In this document: in pieces, positions 38,809 to 47,106 of the stretch
Layout: each line of letters begins with the position of its first letter
How positions within the stretch are numbered: the first letter of the stretch is position 1
Assembly (NCBI RefSeq): GCF_002288105.1
Contig: NZ_CP016774.1
Location: 682,001-746,000 of the forward strand
Direction of reading: 5' to 3'
From: Candidatus Planktophila versatilis
GTDB lineage: Bacteria > Actinomycetota > Actinomycetes > Nanopelagicales > Nanopelagicaceae
DNA length: 64,000 bases
Notes under the pieces: generated by a model
What the model saw: only the letters and a program-made list of their open reading frames with translations
The model's database searches: none
What the model was told of the DNA's origin: nothing
Made by a program: the position numbers and the translations under genes

Positions 38809-39068
38809 TTGCTGCTCACAATCTGATCATCCTGTTGGATTTCGACCAGACATGCTCTTTGATTTGCAACACCATTGACTACAACTACGCAATCAAAACA
38901 AACGCCAATGCCACAGAAAATCAGCCTTGGTTCGTTATGAAAGCGAGTTGTTCGCAGCTCTCGCACGCCCGATGCCATCAGCGCTGCCGCAATCGACTGA
39001 CCCTGCGCACCTTCATAACTATCTCCGTTGAAGGTAAAGGAAATCTCGCCACTGAAGTTGTTGCTCAC
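38805..39068 (-). CDS. Small [2Fe-2S] subunit of the dehydrogenase (HcnA-like)
   Basis: An 87-residue Fer2_4 protein with CGIGVCFDC near residue 53 and a fourth Cys in RACLVE near residue 73, the C-x4-C-x2-C ... C pattern of plant-type [2Fe-2S] ferredoxin subunits. Such small proteins form complexes with HcnB- and HcnC-like flavoproteins. It overlaps both neighbours by 4 bases (38805-38808 and 39065-39068), the strongest translational coupling in this operon, which argues for a fixed subunit ratio. Confidence 0.87.
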   Translation of the reverse strand: MSNNFSGEISFTFNGDSYEGAQGQSIAAALMASGVRELRTTRFHNEPRLIFCGIGVCFDCVVVVNGVANQRACLVEIQQDDQIVSSK

Positions 39069-40207
39069 AATAAGACCTCAGCAAATCTCTTCGGTGAGAA
39101 AACAGCCGGGTCCATAAATGATGGGCGACCAAGAATGGTGTCGGTGATTAGGGCAGCCGATCCTGGTGCAAGTCCGATGCCCGCTCCTTCATGTCCGGCG
39201 GAATGCCACAATCCTTTTACTTTGTAATCTTCACCGATCAAAGGAAGATGATCTGGTGCATAAGGTCTAAAGCCGCGATAGACGCGCAGGAGTTGGACAT
39301 CGCGCAAGATAGGAAACAACGATGTTGCCTGGGCAGCTAGCTTGCGCACAATTTCGTAGTTCATGGTGGAATCAAAGCCAACTCGCTCACGACTTGCTCC
39401 AATAAGAATGGTTCCGCTGCGAGTTCCCTCTACCACCGTACTGGTCTGTAAATCGGCATCACTGCTGGCCACATTGACTACATAGTCTGAGTCATAGACC
39501 TTATGGAATATATATTGCGGGGCGGGTTCGGTTACCAAGATAAAACCACGTCTAGGTGCAACAGGTAGATGTGATCCCGCCAGCGATGCTATTTCGCCCG
39601 CCCATGTGCCAGCTGCATTGATAACAATTGGCGCCGAATACTCTCCAGTGCTCGTCTTGACACTTTTTATCGAGTCATCAGCGATAGTGAAACCAAGAAC
39701 TTTCGAACGCATCACCAGCTCTCCACCCCGAGCAATCACGCTCTGAATAATGCGAGCAGCAGCAAGCATGGGTTGGCATTGAGCGTCTTGCGGATAGAAA
39801 ACTCCTGATGAGAGTTCTGGATGCAGATACGGTTCCAGTTCATGAAGCCGCTTGGAATCAAGTTTTTCAGTGACAACGCCATGCTCTGACTGAGATCGCG
39901 CCAGCGCCATCAGCTGTGAGTTATCTGAGCGTGCTACCACCACACCTCCCTTGGCTTCTAACTCAAAGGAGTCCCCCACATCTTCTTGCATCTCAAACCA
40001 GAGATCGCGAGATCTCAGCGCAAGAGTGAGCTCAGGACCAGGATCTTTATCTGAGACAAGAATGTTTCCCTCACCGGCTCCAGTTGTTCCGCTAGCTACC
40101 GTGCCCCGGTCGATTATCAATACTTTGAAACCAGCATTAGTGAGCGATAGCGCAGCGCACGCACCAACGATTCCAGCACCGATAACTATTGCATCTGGAT
40201 TCTTCAT
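39065..40207 (-). CDS. FAD-dependent amine oxidoreductase subunit (DadA/HcnC-like)
   Basis: A 380-residue DAO-fold flavoprotein. The N-terminus AIVIGAGIVGACAALSL (residues 5-21) is the FAD-binding fold, followed by DRGTVASGTTGAGEGNI near residue 36. The C-terminus carries YRGFRPYAPDHLPLIG near residue 318 and GLWHSAGHEGAGIGLAPGS near 340. This is the catalytic subunit that would oxidise the imino acid ring. The frame remains open to 40252, but the ATG at 40207 gives the standard N-terminus and lies 5 bases after the HIT stop. It is the first gene of the dehydrogenase set after the HIT gene. Confidence 0.85.
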   Translation of the reverse strand: MKNPDAIVIGAGIVGACAALSLTNAGFKVLIIDRGTVASGTTGAGEGNILVSDKDPGPELTLALRSRDLWFEMQEDVGDSFELEAKGGVVVARSDNSQLMALARSQSEHGVVTEKLDSKRLHELEPYLHPELSSGVFYPQDAQCQPMLAAARIIQSVIARGGELVMRSKVLGFTIADDSIKSVKTSTGEYSAPIVINAAGTWAGEIASLAGSHLPVAPRRGFILVTEPAPQYIFHKVYDSDYVVNVASSDADLQTSTVVEGTRSGTILIGASRERVGFDSTMNYEIVRKLAAQATSLFPILRDVQLLRVYRGFRPYAPDHLPLIGEDYKVKGLWHSAGHEGAGIGLAPGSAALITDTILGRPSFMDPAVFSPKRFAEVLL

Positions 40208-40211
40208 CTTC

Positions 40212-40616
40212 TCAACCCAAGATTTCTTTATGCACAGCAGCAAGATCGTCATCTGTGGCAGCTGCCATATCCCATGGCTTATGTAGTCCGTCGTTATCCC
40301 ATCGTGGAATGACGTGCATGTGTAGATGAAAGACAGTTTGCCAGCCAGCTTCCCGATTCATTTGAAAGATGGTCATTCCTTCTGAACCCAACTTCTTGTG
40401 CAATAAATCAGCTACCTCTTTAGTGGCAGCAGCTACTGCGCCATAGCTCTGTGCATCTAACTCGTGAATATCTGTGAAATGCTGCTTAGGAATCACTAAC
40501 GTGTGCCCCTTAGCAGCAGGGAAGATATCGAGGAAGGCATAGCAATTATCGTTTTCAAAGACTTTCCTAGATGGCACAGAGCCTTCAACAATCTTGCAGA
40601 AGAGACAATCGCTCAT
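40212..40616 (-). CDS. HIT-family protein (HinT-like)
   Basis: A 134-residue histidine-triad protein with CLFCKIVEGSVPSRKVFEND at the N-terminus, the catalytic HLHMHVIPRW motif near residue 97, and no extra domains. This is the common HinT-like form that hydrolyses nucleoside phosphoramidates or adenylated substrates. It is distinct from the other HIT gene (26518-27042), which has the actinobacterial Ap4A-phosphorylase context. It overlaps the DUF2236 gene by 4 bases. Confidence 0.9.
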   Translation of the reverse strand: MSDCLFCKIVEGSVPSRKVFENDNCYAFLDIFPAAKGHTLVIPKQHFTDIHELDAQSYGAVAAATKEVADLLHKKLGSEGMTIFQMNREAGWQTVFHLHMHVIPRWDNDGLHKPWDMAAATDDDLAAVHKEILG

Positions 40617-41521
40617 GCAGCTAACTCTATTCTTTTGATTCGCTCACGAGCAATCCTTTGTGAAGGAGATTCATGGCCGAGCATGTAGGAGAGAAAATCA
40701 AGTAAAACCCGGCTTACCTTCAGCCATCTCTTGGATTTTGGCTTCAGCCCCAGGACGGTGAGAAATGGTTCATCGATTGTGGCAATGGCTGCATTGCGCA
40801 AGATCGCATAGAAGAAGAGCCCTCCCTTGCTAAATGGAGGCGCGAGAATAAATCGCACGATAGGTGGCGTCATCGCGATAGCTGCAACTTCATCCTTAAC
40901 AAACCTTGCAATCTCAGCATCTAATTCACGCATGGACTGTGGAGCAGAATTAAGCCCTAGCGGTTTGGCGCTCTGTGACCACTCGCGGATGTATTGATCA
41001 CCTATGCGTTCTGTGTCATAGCCGAGTTCTTGGTAAGTGCGCAAGAAGGAATCAGTGAAAGCACAGTGCACCCACAGTAAATATCTAGGATCACTTGCCG
41101 CATAAGGGCGAATTTCGTTCTTGCCATCCGGGTAATTGCCCACAACGCGCTTATGAATTTCATTCACTCTCCCGGCTTCGCGTTCTATAGCTTCGGTCGA
41201 TCCAAAGGAGGTGATAGTGAGCCAACGAGTGGTGCGCTCAAGGCGTCCTAATGGATCAGAGTCATATTGTGAATGTTCTGCCACACCTGTGAGTGCAGCT
41301 GGATGTGCCGCCTGCATCAGTAACGCTCTGATTCCGCCCACAATTGTTGAGATACAGCCGTGTACTTGCCACACCGCACTGCCAGGCCCGAAGTAACCGA
41401 TGTCATCACCAATTGCCATCTGCGCAGACCATGCAGGTGCACCGCTGGCATCTCCGGAAACTGTCTTTCTAAAGGAGTCTGCCGCGCGCTTTCCACCGAG
41501 AAGGGCGACAATTTTATGCAC
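40613..41521 (-). CDS. DUF2236 (MpaB-like) putative oxygenase
   Basis: A 302-residue protein of the DUF2236 family. PGSAVWQVHG near residue 46, ALLMQAAHPAALTGVAEHS near residue 66 and the H in YLLWVHCAFTDSF near residue 145 are the family's conserved histidine-containing segments, thought to bind haem in latex-clearing and mycophenolic-acid-pathway members. Substrate unknown here. It is translationally coupled to the HIT gene and heads the minus-strand run that continues into the hydroxyproline genes. Confidence 0.8.
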   Translation of the reverse strand: MHKIVALLGGKRAADSFRKTVSGDASGAPAWSAQMAIGDDIGYFGPGSAVWQVHGCISTIVGGIRALLMQAAHPAALTGVAEHSQYDSDPLGRLERTTRWLTITSFGSTEAIEREAGRVNEIHKRVVGNYPDGKNEIRPYAASDPRYLLWVHCAFTDSFLRTYQELGYDTERIGDQYIREWSQSAKPLGLNSAPQSMRELDAEIARFVKDEVAAIAMTPPIVRFILAPPFSKGGLFFYAILRNAAIATIDEPFLTVLGLKPKSKRWLKVSRVLLDFLSYMLGHESPSQRIARERIKRIELAA

Positions 41522-41546
41522 GATGAAAGTTTAACAAAGATGCAAC

Positions 41547-42311
41547 TTAATGCGATTCGATAAATAACCGAGAGTTTTCAAAGATGATTTCGGCATCATA
41601 ATCAAGCGGGGCAACGTGATAGCTATTAACCAACTCAATTCTGCTCTTTTCACGTGAGGCTATTCCTTTCAGAATAATCTCGGTGTTAGACACTGGAAGG
41701 GTGTGGTCTTCGGTGCTGTGAAAGAGCTGAACTGGCAAGGTGACTTTGGGTAACTGCTTGCGAGTGACGCTACACATCTTCAGTAGTTCATAGACGCCCA
41801 CAATGGCATTGGCGTCATAGCCAGCCTCAGTCACTCCTGGGCGCTTGAGGTCATCACCAATAGCCGAGCGAAACTTCTGAAAGCGACTGAGGAGCCAAGC
41901 CAATTGCGCGGGCACAAACCTGATGTGGATCATGGGATTAACCAAAATCAAACCCGCAAGTTCCTGTGAGTAGCGCGCTGCAATATTTAAAGAAGTGGTT
42001 CCACCCATCGAAAACCCAACAAGAAAAACTTTCTCGCAAATAGCCAGCAATGACTGTAATTCACTCTCCACCTTGGCTGGCCATTCTTGCCACTTCACTA
42101 GGTTCAGATCTTCGACTTTCGTGCCATGACCCGGAAGTAACGGAACGTTGACGGTGTATCCGCGGGCGTTTAGATACTCCGCCCATGGACGCATCGAGGC
42201 TGGAGAGCCGGTAAAACCATGAACTAGAAGAACGCCGATCTTTGCATTGGCCCCGTGTCCTACCGCCTGCCAATCACGCAATAACTCAATCGGAACGCCG
42301 TGGATGCTCAT
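41547..42311 (-). CDS. Alpha/beta hydrolase (Est30/monoacylglycerol lipase-like)
   Basis: A 254-residue cytoplasmic esterase. The oxyanion motif VHGFTGSP lies near residue 30, the nucleophile Ser in LVGFSMGGTTS near 96, the Asp in STEDHTLP near 197 and the His in NSYHVAPLDYD near 230, which makes a full catalytic triad. The cap domain is small. This matches carboxylesterases and monoglyceride lipases; in actinobacteria such a gene often sits near acyltransferases, but here the neighbours give no substrate clue. Confidence 0.86.
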   Translation of the reverse strand: MSIHGVPIELLRDWQAVGHGANAKIGVLLVHGFTGSPASMRPWAEYLNARGYTVNVPLLPGHGTKVEDLNLVKWQEWPAKVESELQSLLAICEKVFLVGFSMGGTTSLNIAARYSQELAGLILVNPMIHIRFVPAQLAWLLSRFQKFRSAIGDDLKRPGVTEAGYDANAIVGVYELLKMCSVTRKQLPKVTLPVQLFHSTEDHTLPVSNTEIILKGIASREKSRIELVNSYHVAPLDYDAEIIFENSRLFIESH

Positions 42312-42335
42312 ATCGAAAATGGTATGGCGTAAGCA

Positions 42336-43016
42336 ATGTCAGAGCAATCACATACAGTTCGTTGCGTGAACGACAATTCCTGGCAATCAACGTTGCAAGA
42401 TCTTGGTCGTCCCCTGCTGGAAACAACTTTCGTTGTTATTGATTTGGAGACCACTGGTGCTGGCCCGCATATCGGCGCTGCTATTACCGAAATTGGTGCG
42501 GTCAAAGTTAAGGCAGGTAAAACTCTTGGTGAATTTGAAACCTTCATCAATCCTGGTCATCCAATCCCCGATTACATCCAAGAACTCACCGGCATCAACG
42601 ACTCCATGGTTCATCAGGCTCCCTCAATATCTACTGTTCTGCCCTCACTCTTTGAGTTTCTTGGTTCTCATCAAGAGACGGTACTCGTTGCGCAGAATGC
42701 CCCCTTTGATCTCGCCTTTCTTAAGCACTACGCGCGAGTGCACGATTTCCCATGGCCGGCATTTACTGTCCTCGATACCGCGATCATCGCGCGCAAGGTT
42801 TTAACTCGGGATGAAGTGCCGAACTGTAAGTTGGGAACTCTTGCTGCCTTCTTTGGAACCCAGACCACTCCTAACCATCGCGCACTTGATGATGCCCGGG
42901 CAACAGTTGATGTCTTACATGGATTAATTGAGCGCCTTGGCTCCTTCGATATCTATACCTTGGAAGAACTTCACAACTTTGGCAAAAAAGTTAAGAAGCC
43001 GAAATCTGGGAAGTAA
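42336..43016 (+). CDS. DEDDh-type exonuclease (DnaQ/Pol III epsilon-like)
   Basis: A 226-residue 3'-5' exonuclease. The three Exo motifs are complete: VVIDLETTG near residue 30, AQNAPFDLAFLKHYAR near residue 111 and HRALDDARATVDV near residue 175. It lacks the helicase or GIY-YIG extensions of other DnaQ relatives. It may be a proofreading subunit or a stand-alone nuclease; the main DnaE in actinobacteria often uses its own PHP domain, so a repair or RNA role is also possible. Its tail overlaps the trpD tail by 26 bases (42991-43016). Confidence 0.87.
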   Translation: MSEQSHTVRCVNDNSWQSTLQDLGRPLLETTFVVIDLETTGAGPHIGAAITEIGAVKVKAGKTLGEFETFINPGHPIPDYIQELTGINDSMVHQAPSISTVLPSLFEFLGSHQETVLVAQNAPFDLAFLKHYARVHDFPWPAFTVLDTAIIARKVLTRDEVPNCKLGTLAAFFGTQTTPNHRALDDARATVDVLHGLIERLGSFDIYTLEELHNFGKKVKKPKSGK

Positions 43017-44049
43017 GCGCCGCCCATTTCTTGAGTAACGCACTAGCTGCTCCAGAATCGACAGCTTTTGTTGCACGCGAAAGCCCAGCGGTGAGTCGCT
43101 GCTTAACATCCGAATCTAAGTCGCCTTCGAAAGCGGCAATGGCTGCGGAAGCATTAAGTAGAACCGCATCACGGGGTGCACCCAGTTCACCTGCAAGAAT
43201 GGCAAGGCTGATGCGTGCATTCTCAGCTGGATCTCCCCCAACAATGGCTGATAGCGGTGCATTGGAGAGACCAAAATCTTTTGCATCAATTCGATCACTT
43301 GTGACGACATCTTTCCCAATAGAGAGAATGGTCGTTGTTGTCGCTATCGTAATTTCATCAAGCCCATCATCGCCGCGAAAGACAAAACCATCGCAGCCTT
43401 TGGCAGCCAATACTTGCGCCATCACTAAATGCATCCGTTCATTGGCAACACCCACAGCTGCTGCCTTTGGCTTGGCCGGGTTGGCTAGCGGACCCAGAAT
43501 ATTAAAGACTGTTGAAACGCCAAGTTCTTTTCGAGCTGGTGCAGCAAATCGCATAGCGGGATGAAAAATCGGAGCGAAGCAGAAACCAATGCCTAGCTCC
43601 CGCACTGTGCGCTCCACACCTTTGCCATCAAGGCCCGGTACTACACCTAAGGCTTCCAGGAAATCAGAGGCGCCAGACTTGGATGAGACAGCGCGATTGC
43701 CATGTTTAACTACTCGAGCACCAGCTGCGGCTGCAATGATTGCCGCAGTTGTTGAAATGTTGATGGTGTGTGCGCCATCTCCGCCAGTTCCCACGGTGTC
43801 GACTGCGCGTTCTGTGATATTGATGGGCGCTGCGTGTGCATACATCTCGGCAACGAGTGCTCCTACTTCATCAGCGGTTTCACCCTTGGCTTTAAGCGCG
43901 AGCAGAAAGCTCTTGATCGATTCCACATCAGCGTTTCCATTCAAGATTTCCCGCATCACAAACCGAATTTGCTCCGGTTTCAAATCTCTGCCCGCGTTGA
44001 GGATTTCTATACTCGCAGCAAAATTTCCATCAGCAAGTGATGAGCCCAT
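42991..44049 (-). CDS. trpD: Anthranilate phosphoribosyltransferase
   Basis: Second step of tryptophan synthesis: anthranilate plus PRPP to phosphoribosylanthranilate. The 352-residue enzyme shows the PRPP-binding VGTGGDGAHTINISTTAA motif near residue 86, KHGNRAVSSKSGASDFLEALG near 114 and GIGFCFAPIFHPAMR near 150. FNILGPLANPA follows near 185. No other trp gene is nearby. In actinobacteria, trpD is often next to the qcr/cta respiratory genes, as it is here, so the isolated position is inherited synteny and not a transfer. Confidence 0.95.
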   Translation of the reverse strand: MGSSLADGNFAASIEILNAGRDLKPEQIRFVMREILNGNADVESIKSFLLALKAKGETADEVGALVAEMYAHAAPINITERAVDTVGTGGDGAHTINISTTAAIIAAAAGARVVKHGNRAVSSKSGASDFLEALGVVPGLDGKGVERTVRELGIGFCFAPIFHPAMRFAAPARKELGVSTVFNILGPLANPAKPKAAAVGVANERMHLVMAQVLAAKGCDGFVFRGDDGLDEITIATTTTILSIGKDVVTSDRIDAKDFGLSNAPLSAIVGGDPAENARISLAILAGELGAPRDAVLLNASAAIAAFEGDLDSDVKQRLTAGLSRATKAVDSGAASALLKKWAALTSQISAS

Positions 44050-44072
44050 GGCGCCTTCGTTTCCCGTCTTGT

Positions 44073-44519
44073 CTAAAGCGTGGAAAGTGCAGTTGTGCGA
44101 GTACGAAGAAGATCTGCGACCGTGGCCGAAAGTGTGAATGGATCAATCGGGTGAAGCACATTTGCCTCTGCCCGAGACCACGCTGCCAGCCAGGCATCAG
44201 CTTTGCGGCCAGTGATAACCAATACTGGTGGGCAATTGAAAACCTCGTCTTTAAGTTGGCGCGCGATTCCAAGGCCGCCTTCCGGAACAGATTCTGCGTC
44301 GAGAATGAATAAATCAATTGGCTTATCGGTTCCTGGCTTCTTGCCATCGACAAAGAGTCGAAGGGCTGCCCCGGTGGCGAATTCATGAATCACGTGTTCG
44401 GCCATCTCAGGTGCTACTCGATTTCCCAGGGCGCCAATAATCGCTTCCCTCACAGATGAATCATCTGAGAATAAAACAATGGAGTATTTACGCTCTTTAC
44501 TACTGTGGGACTCGGACAT
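44073..44519 (-). CDS. Stand-alone receiver-like protein with altered active site
   Basis: A 148-residue protein with the CheY-like fold and no output domain. The acidic pair is seen in FSDDSSVRE near residue 17, the phospho-acceptor Asp candidate in LFILDAES near residue 73, and Thr in VLVITGRKAD near residue 100. The usual Lys in the K-P motif is replaced by His (NVLHPIDPF near residue 119). It is divergent from ctaE across 131 bases. No kinase gene is present. It may be an atypical receiver that is not switched by phosphate; role in respiration control is only a contextual guess. Confidence 0.68.
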   Translation of the reverse strand: MSESHSSKERKYSIVLFSDDSSVREAIIGALGNRVAPEMAEHVIHEFATGAALRLFVDGKKPGTDKPIDLFILDAESVPEGGLGIARQLKDEVFNCPPVLVITGRKADAWLAAWSRAEANVLHPIDPFTLSATVADLLRTRTTALSTL

Positions 44520-44650
44520 GAGCGAAGTCTATTCTGGATAATCCGGATGTCGACTCTCATTTTTTGGTGACCCTTTTCACCTATTTCCAAGGGCAAATCG
44601 GGCCTCCGGGCGGGGGCTTAAATAGGTCAGTTCGCACCTTTTCGGGAATA

Positions 44651-45289
44651 ATGGCGCCCATGACTAGCACTAGCGTGAGCTCGCACCACAAGATAACCCG
44701 CCCTAACTTGGTGGCGGTCGGAACGATTGTGTGGCTATCAAGTGAGCTGATGTTTTTTGCCGCACTCTTTGCCATGTATTTCACAACGCGCGCTGTGCAA
44801 GGTCCAACTATCTGGCTTGAATCTACTGAAGTTCTTAATATTCCATTTGCTGCATTTAACACCACGGTACTTGTTCTCTCCTCTGTCACCTGTCAGTTCG
44901 GTGTCTTTGCCGCAGAGCGCTACCAAGCAAGACGCACCGGATCACTTTTCAAATTCACCGAATGGGGAATGCGCGAATGGTTCTCACTCACATTTCTTAT
45001 GGGTGGCTTCTTCGTCGCTGGGCAGATTTATGAGTACGCACACCTTGTTCTCGAAGGACTCACTCTTTCATCCAATGCCTACGGTTCGGTTTTCTACCTC
45101 GCAACTGGGTTCCACGGTCTGCACGTAACAGGTGGTCTCATCGCATTCCTGATCGTCATGGTTCGCGTTGCTAAAGCTCGTCGTTTTACACAAGGTCAAG
45201 CAACAACTGCAATCGTGGTTTCCTACTACTGGCACTTCGTAGACGTTGTTTGGATCGCTCTCTTCTCTGCTATTTACCTCATCAAATGA
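44651..45289 (+). CDS. ctaE: Cytochrome c oxidase subunit III
   Basis: A 212-residue membrane protein with five hydrophobic segments, matching the short actinobacterial subunit [31 protein letters not shown] (shown by its parts [15 protein letters not shown] near residue 25) is the family N-terminus. [13 protein letters not shown] near residue 150 and [12 protein letters not shown] near residue 190 are its conserved histidine motifs. An upstream in-frame start exists at 44564, but the intervening sequence is non-homologous, so ATG 44651 (or 44660) is used. It begins the ctaE-qcrCAB operon. Confidence 0.93.
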   Translation: MAPMTSTSVSSHHKITRPNLVAVGTIVWLSSELMFFAALFAMYFTTRAVQGPTIWLESTEVLNIPFAAFNTTVLVLSSVTCQFGVFAAERYQARRTGSLFKFTEWGMREWFSLTFLMGGFFVAGQIYEYAHLVLEGLTLSSNAYGSVFYLATGFHGLHVTGGLIAFLIVMVRVAKARRFTQGQATTAIVVSYYWHFVDVVWIALFSAIYLIK

Positions 45290-45314
45290 TTAAGAACGAA
45301 TTGAAAGGAACACT

Positions 45315-46109
45315 GTGAAGCGTCTTTCTCGGCTACGTAGACATCGAGCGACAGGTCCAATCCTGCTGATCTTTGCTCTCTTCACCATCGGCACAACCTT
45401 CCAAGTTGCAAGCGCCGTCGATGCCGAACAAACGACAACAATCGCAGCCCGCTCTGCTGCTATCGATGAAGGTCGTGAGATTTTCCTTAAGGGCTGTTCT
45501 TCTTGCCACGGACTTAACGCAGAAGGCGGCGAGATCGCTCCTTCTCTGATTGGAGTTGGCGCAGCATCAGTAGATTTCCAGGTAGCAACAGGTCGCATGC
45601 CGATGGGAGACATGAGCGTGCAAGCGATGCGAAAGACCCCGGTATATAACGCCGAAGAGGTCTATGCACTCGCCATGTATGTCGCATCCCTTGCCCCCGG
45701 ACCAGAAATTCCAACCGAGGAGATGTTGAACTACGAACGCGATGGTTCTACTGCTGAAGGTGGCGAACTATTTAGAACTAACTGCGCGATGTGTCACAAC
45801 TTCGCCGGGCAAGGTGGCGCACTTACCCAAGGTAAATATGCACCCACTGTGATGGGAGTAGAACCTGTTCATATCTATGAAGCAATGATCACCGGTCCGC
45901 AATCAATGCCTGTATTTAGCGATAAGACAATTACCCCTGAAGAAAAACTCTCCATGATTAAGTGGATCAAGGCTGCCGAAGCAGAACCTCAGTTGGGTGG
46001 AGCCGCCCTCGGTCGTGTTGGTCCAGTTACTGAAGGTTTGCTTGTGTGGACACTCGGAATCGGACTGCTTATTGGTGTTGCGGTCTGGTTAGCAGCGAAG
46101 GCGAGATAG
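45315..46109 (+). CDS. qcrC: bc1 complex di-haem cytochrome c subunit
   Basis: A 264-residue protein with an N-terminal signal or anchor (about residues 14-34), two c-type haem motifs (CSSCH near residue 61 and CAMCH near residue 159) and a C-terminal membrane anchor (about 238-260). Axial methionines are probable in TGRMPMGDM near 95 and PQSMPVF near 196. The covalently linked two-haem QcrC replaces soluble cytochrome c in actinobacteria and passes electrons directly to the aa3 oxidase. GTG start with AAAGGA upstream. Confidence 0.95.
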   Translation: MKRLSRLRRHRATGPILLIFALFTIGTTFQVASAVDAEQTTTIAARSAAIDEGREIFLKGCSSCHGLNAEGGEIAPSLIGVGAASVDFQVATGRMPMGDMSVQAMRKTPVYNAEEVYALAMYVASLAPGPEIPTEEMLNYERDGSTAEGGELFRTNCAMCHNFAGQGGALTQGKYAPTVMGVEPVHIYEAMITGPQSMPVFSDKTITPEEKLSMIKWIKAAEAEPQLGGAALGRVGPVTEGLLVWTLGIGLLIGVAVWLAAKAR

Positions 46110-46113
46110 ATAG

Positions 46114-47106
46114 ATGTCTAACGAGATAGAACTCATCAAAGATCCAGGTCTGCCAGCACATGTTCATCGCCGCGCAGATACTGACCCAAAGGCTGCTGTT
46201 CGTGCCGAGCGTCAGGTAGCAACGCTCTTTATTCTCTCCGCCCTCGGAACTGTCCTTCTTGTTTACTCATATCTCTTCGTCGATGAAGACATTTTCTTCT
46301 TCATTCCAGTTCTAGGAAATACCAATGCTCACCAGCTTGGCCTGGGAATGGGAATGGCTATCGCGCTCTTCTGTATTGGTGCAGGTTTGATTCACTGGGC
46401 CAAGACACTGATGCCTGACGAAGAAGTAATTGCCCAGCGTCATGAATTTAAATCTGAAGATGAAGACCGGGAAGATTTTGTTAAGACTGTTAAAGCTGGC
46501 GCCGCCGCTGCCGGTCTTGGTCGCAGACCACTGATTAAGCGCACGCTAGGCGCAGCCCTTGGTCTCTCTGCTATCTCACCGGTGCTTCTACTAGGTGACC
46601 TCGGTCCACTACCTGGAAACAAACTTAAGACAACATCGTGGAAGAAGGGCACTCGCCTGGTTACTGATCCAGGTGATCGCCCGCTACGTCCGGAAGATTT
46701 GGAAGTAGGCGCAGTAGCTCAGACACTCCCAGCGATAGCACCTGGCGAGCACCGATCTTTAAATGACATTGGAAAAGATGCGGTGCTACTTATCCGTCTT
46801 CGCCCGGAAGAATTTAATCTCGATGCCGAGCGACTTTCCTGGACCTATGAAGGAATTATTGCCTTCTCGAAGATCTGTTCTCATATGGGATGCGCTGTTG
46901 CCCTCTATGAGCAGCAGACAAAACATCTGCTCTGTCCATGTCACCAATCAACATTCGATGTGACTCGCGCAGCCAAGGTCATCTTCGGACCTTCAGCTCG
47001 CCCACTTCCACAGTTGCCAATTACAATTGATGCCGAGGGTTACCTCGTGGCACAAGCACCATTTAATGAACCCGTCGGACCTAGTTTCTGGGAGCGCTCA
47101 AGATGA
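46114..47106 (+). CDS. qcrA: bc1 complex Rieske iron-sulfur subunit
   Basis: A 330-residue Rieske protein with three membrane segments near the N-terminus (about residues 35-55, 75-95 and 140-165), the long actinobacterial form. The cluster-binding loops are complete: CSHMGC near residue 255 and CPCHQSTFD near residue 275. Long-N-terminus Rieske proteins are typical of the bc1-aa3 supercomplex. It starts 4 bases after the qcrC stop and overlaps qcrB by 4 bases. Confidence 0.96.
   Translation: MSNEIELIKDPGLPAHVHRRADTDPKAAVRAERQVATLFILSALGTVLLVYSYLFVDEDIFFFIPVLGNTNAHQLGLGMGMAIALFCIGAGLIHWAKTLMPDEEVIAQRHEFKSEDEDREDFVKTVKAGAAAAGLGRRPLIKRTLGAALGLSAISPVLLLGDLGPLPGNKLKTTSWKKGTRLVTDPGDRPLRPEDLEVGAVAQTLPAIAPGEHRSLNDIGKDAVLLIRLRPEEFNLDAERLSWTYEGIIAFSKICSHMGCAVALYEQQTKHLLCPCHQSTFDVTRAAKVIFGPSARPLPQLPITIDAEGYLVAQAPFNEPVGPSFWERSR

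Noticed and set aside
43031-44137. Two long plus-strand open frames (177 and 182 codons) opposite trpD
   Set aside because: They are antisense shadows of a clear TrpD, rich in Ser, Ala and Pro, and have no recognisable domain or ribosome site.
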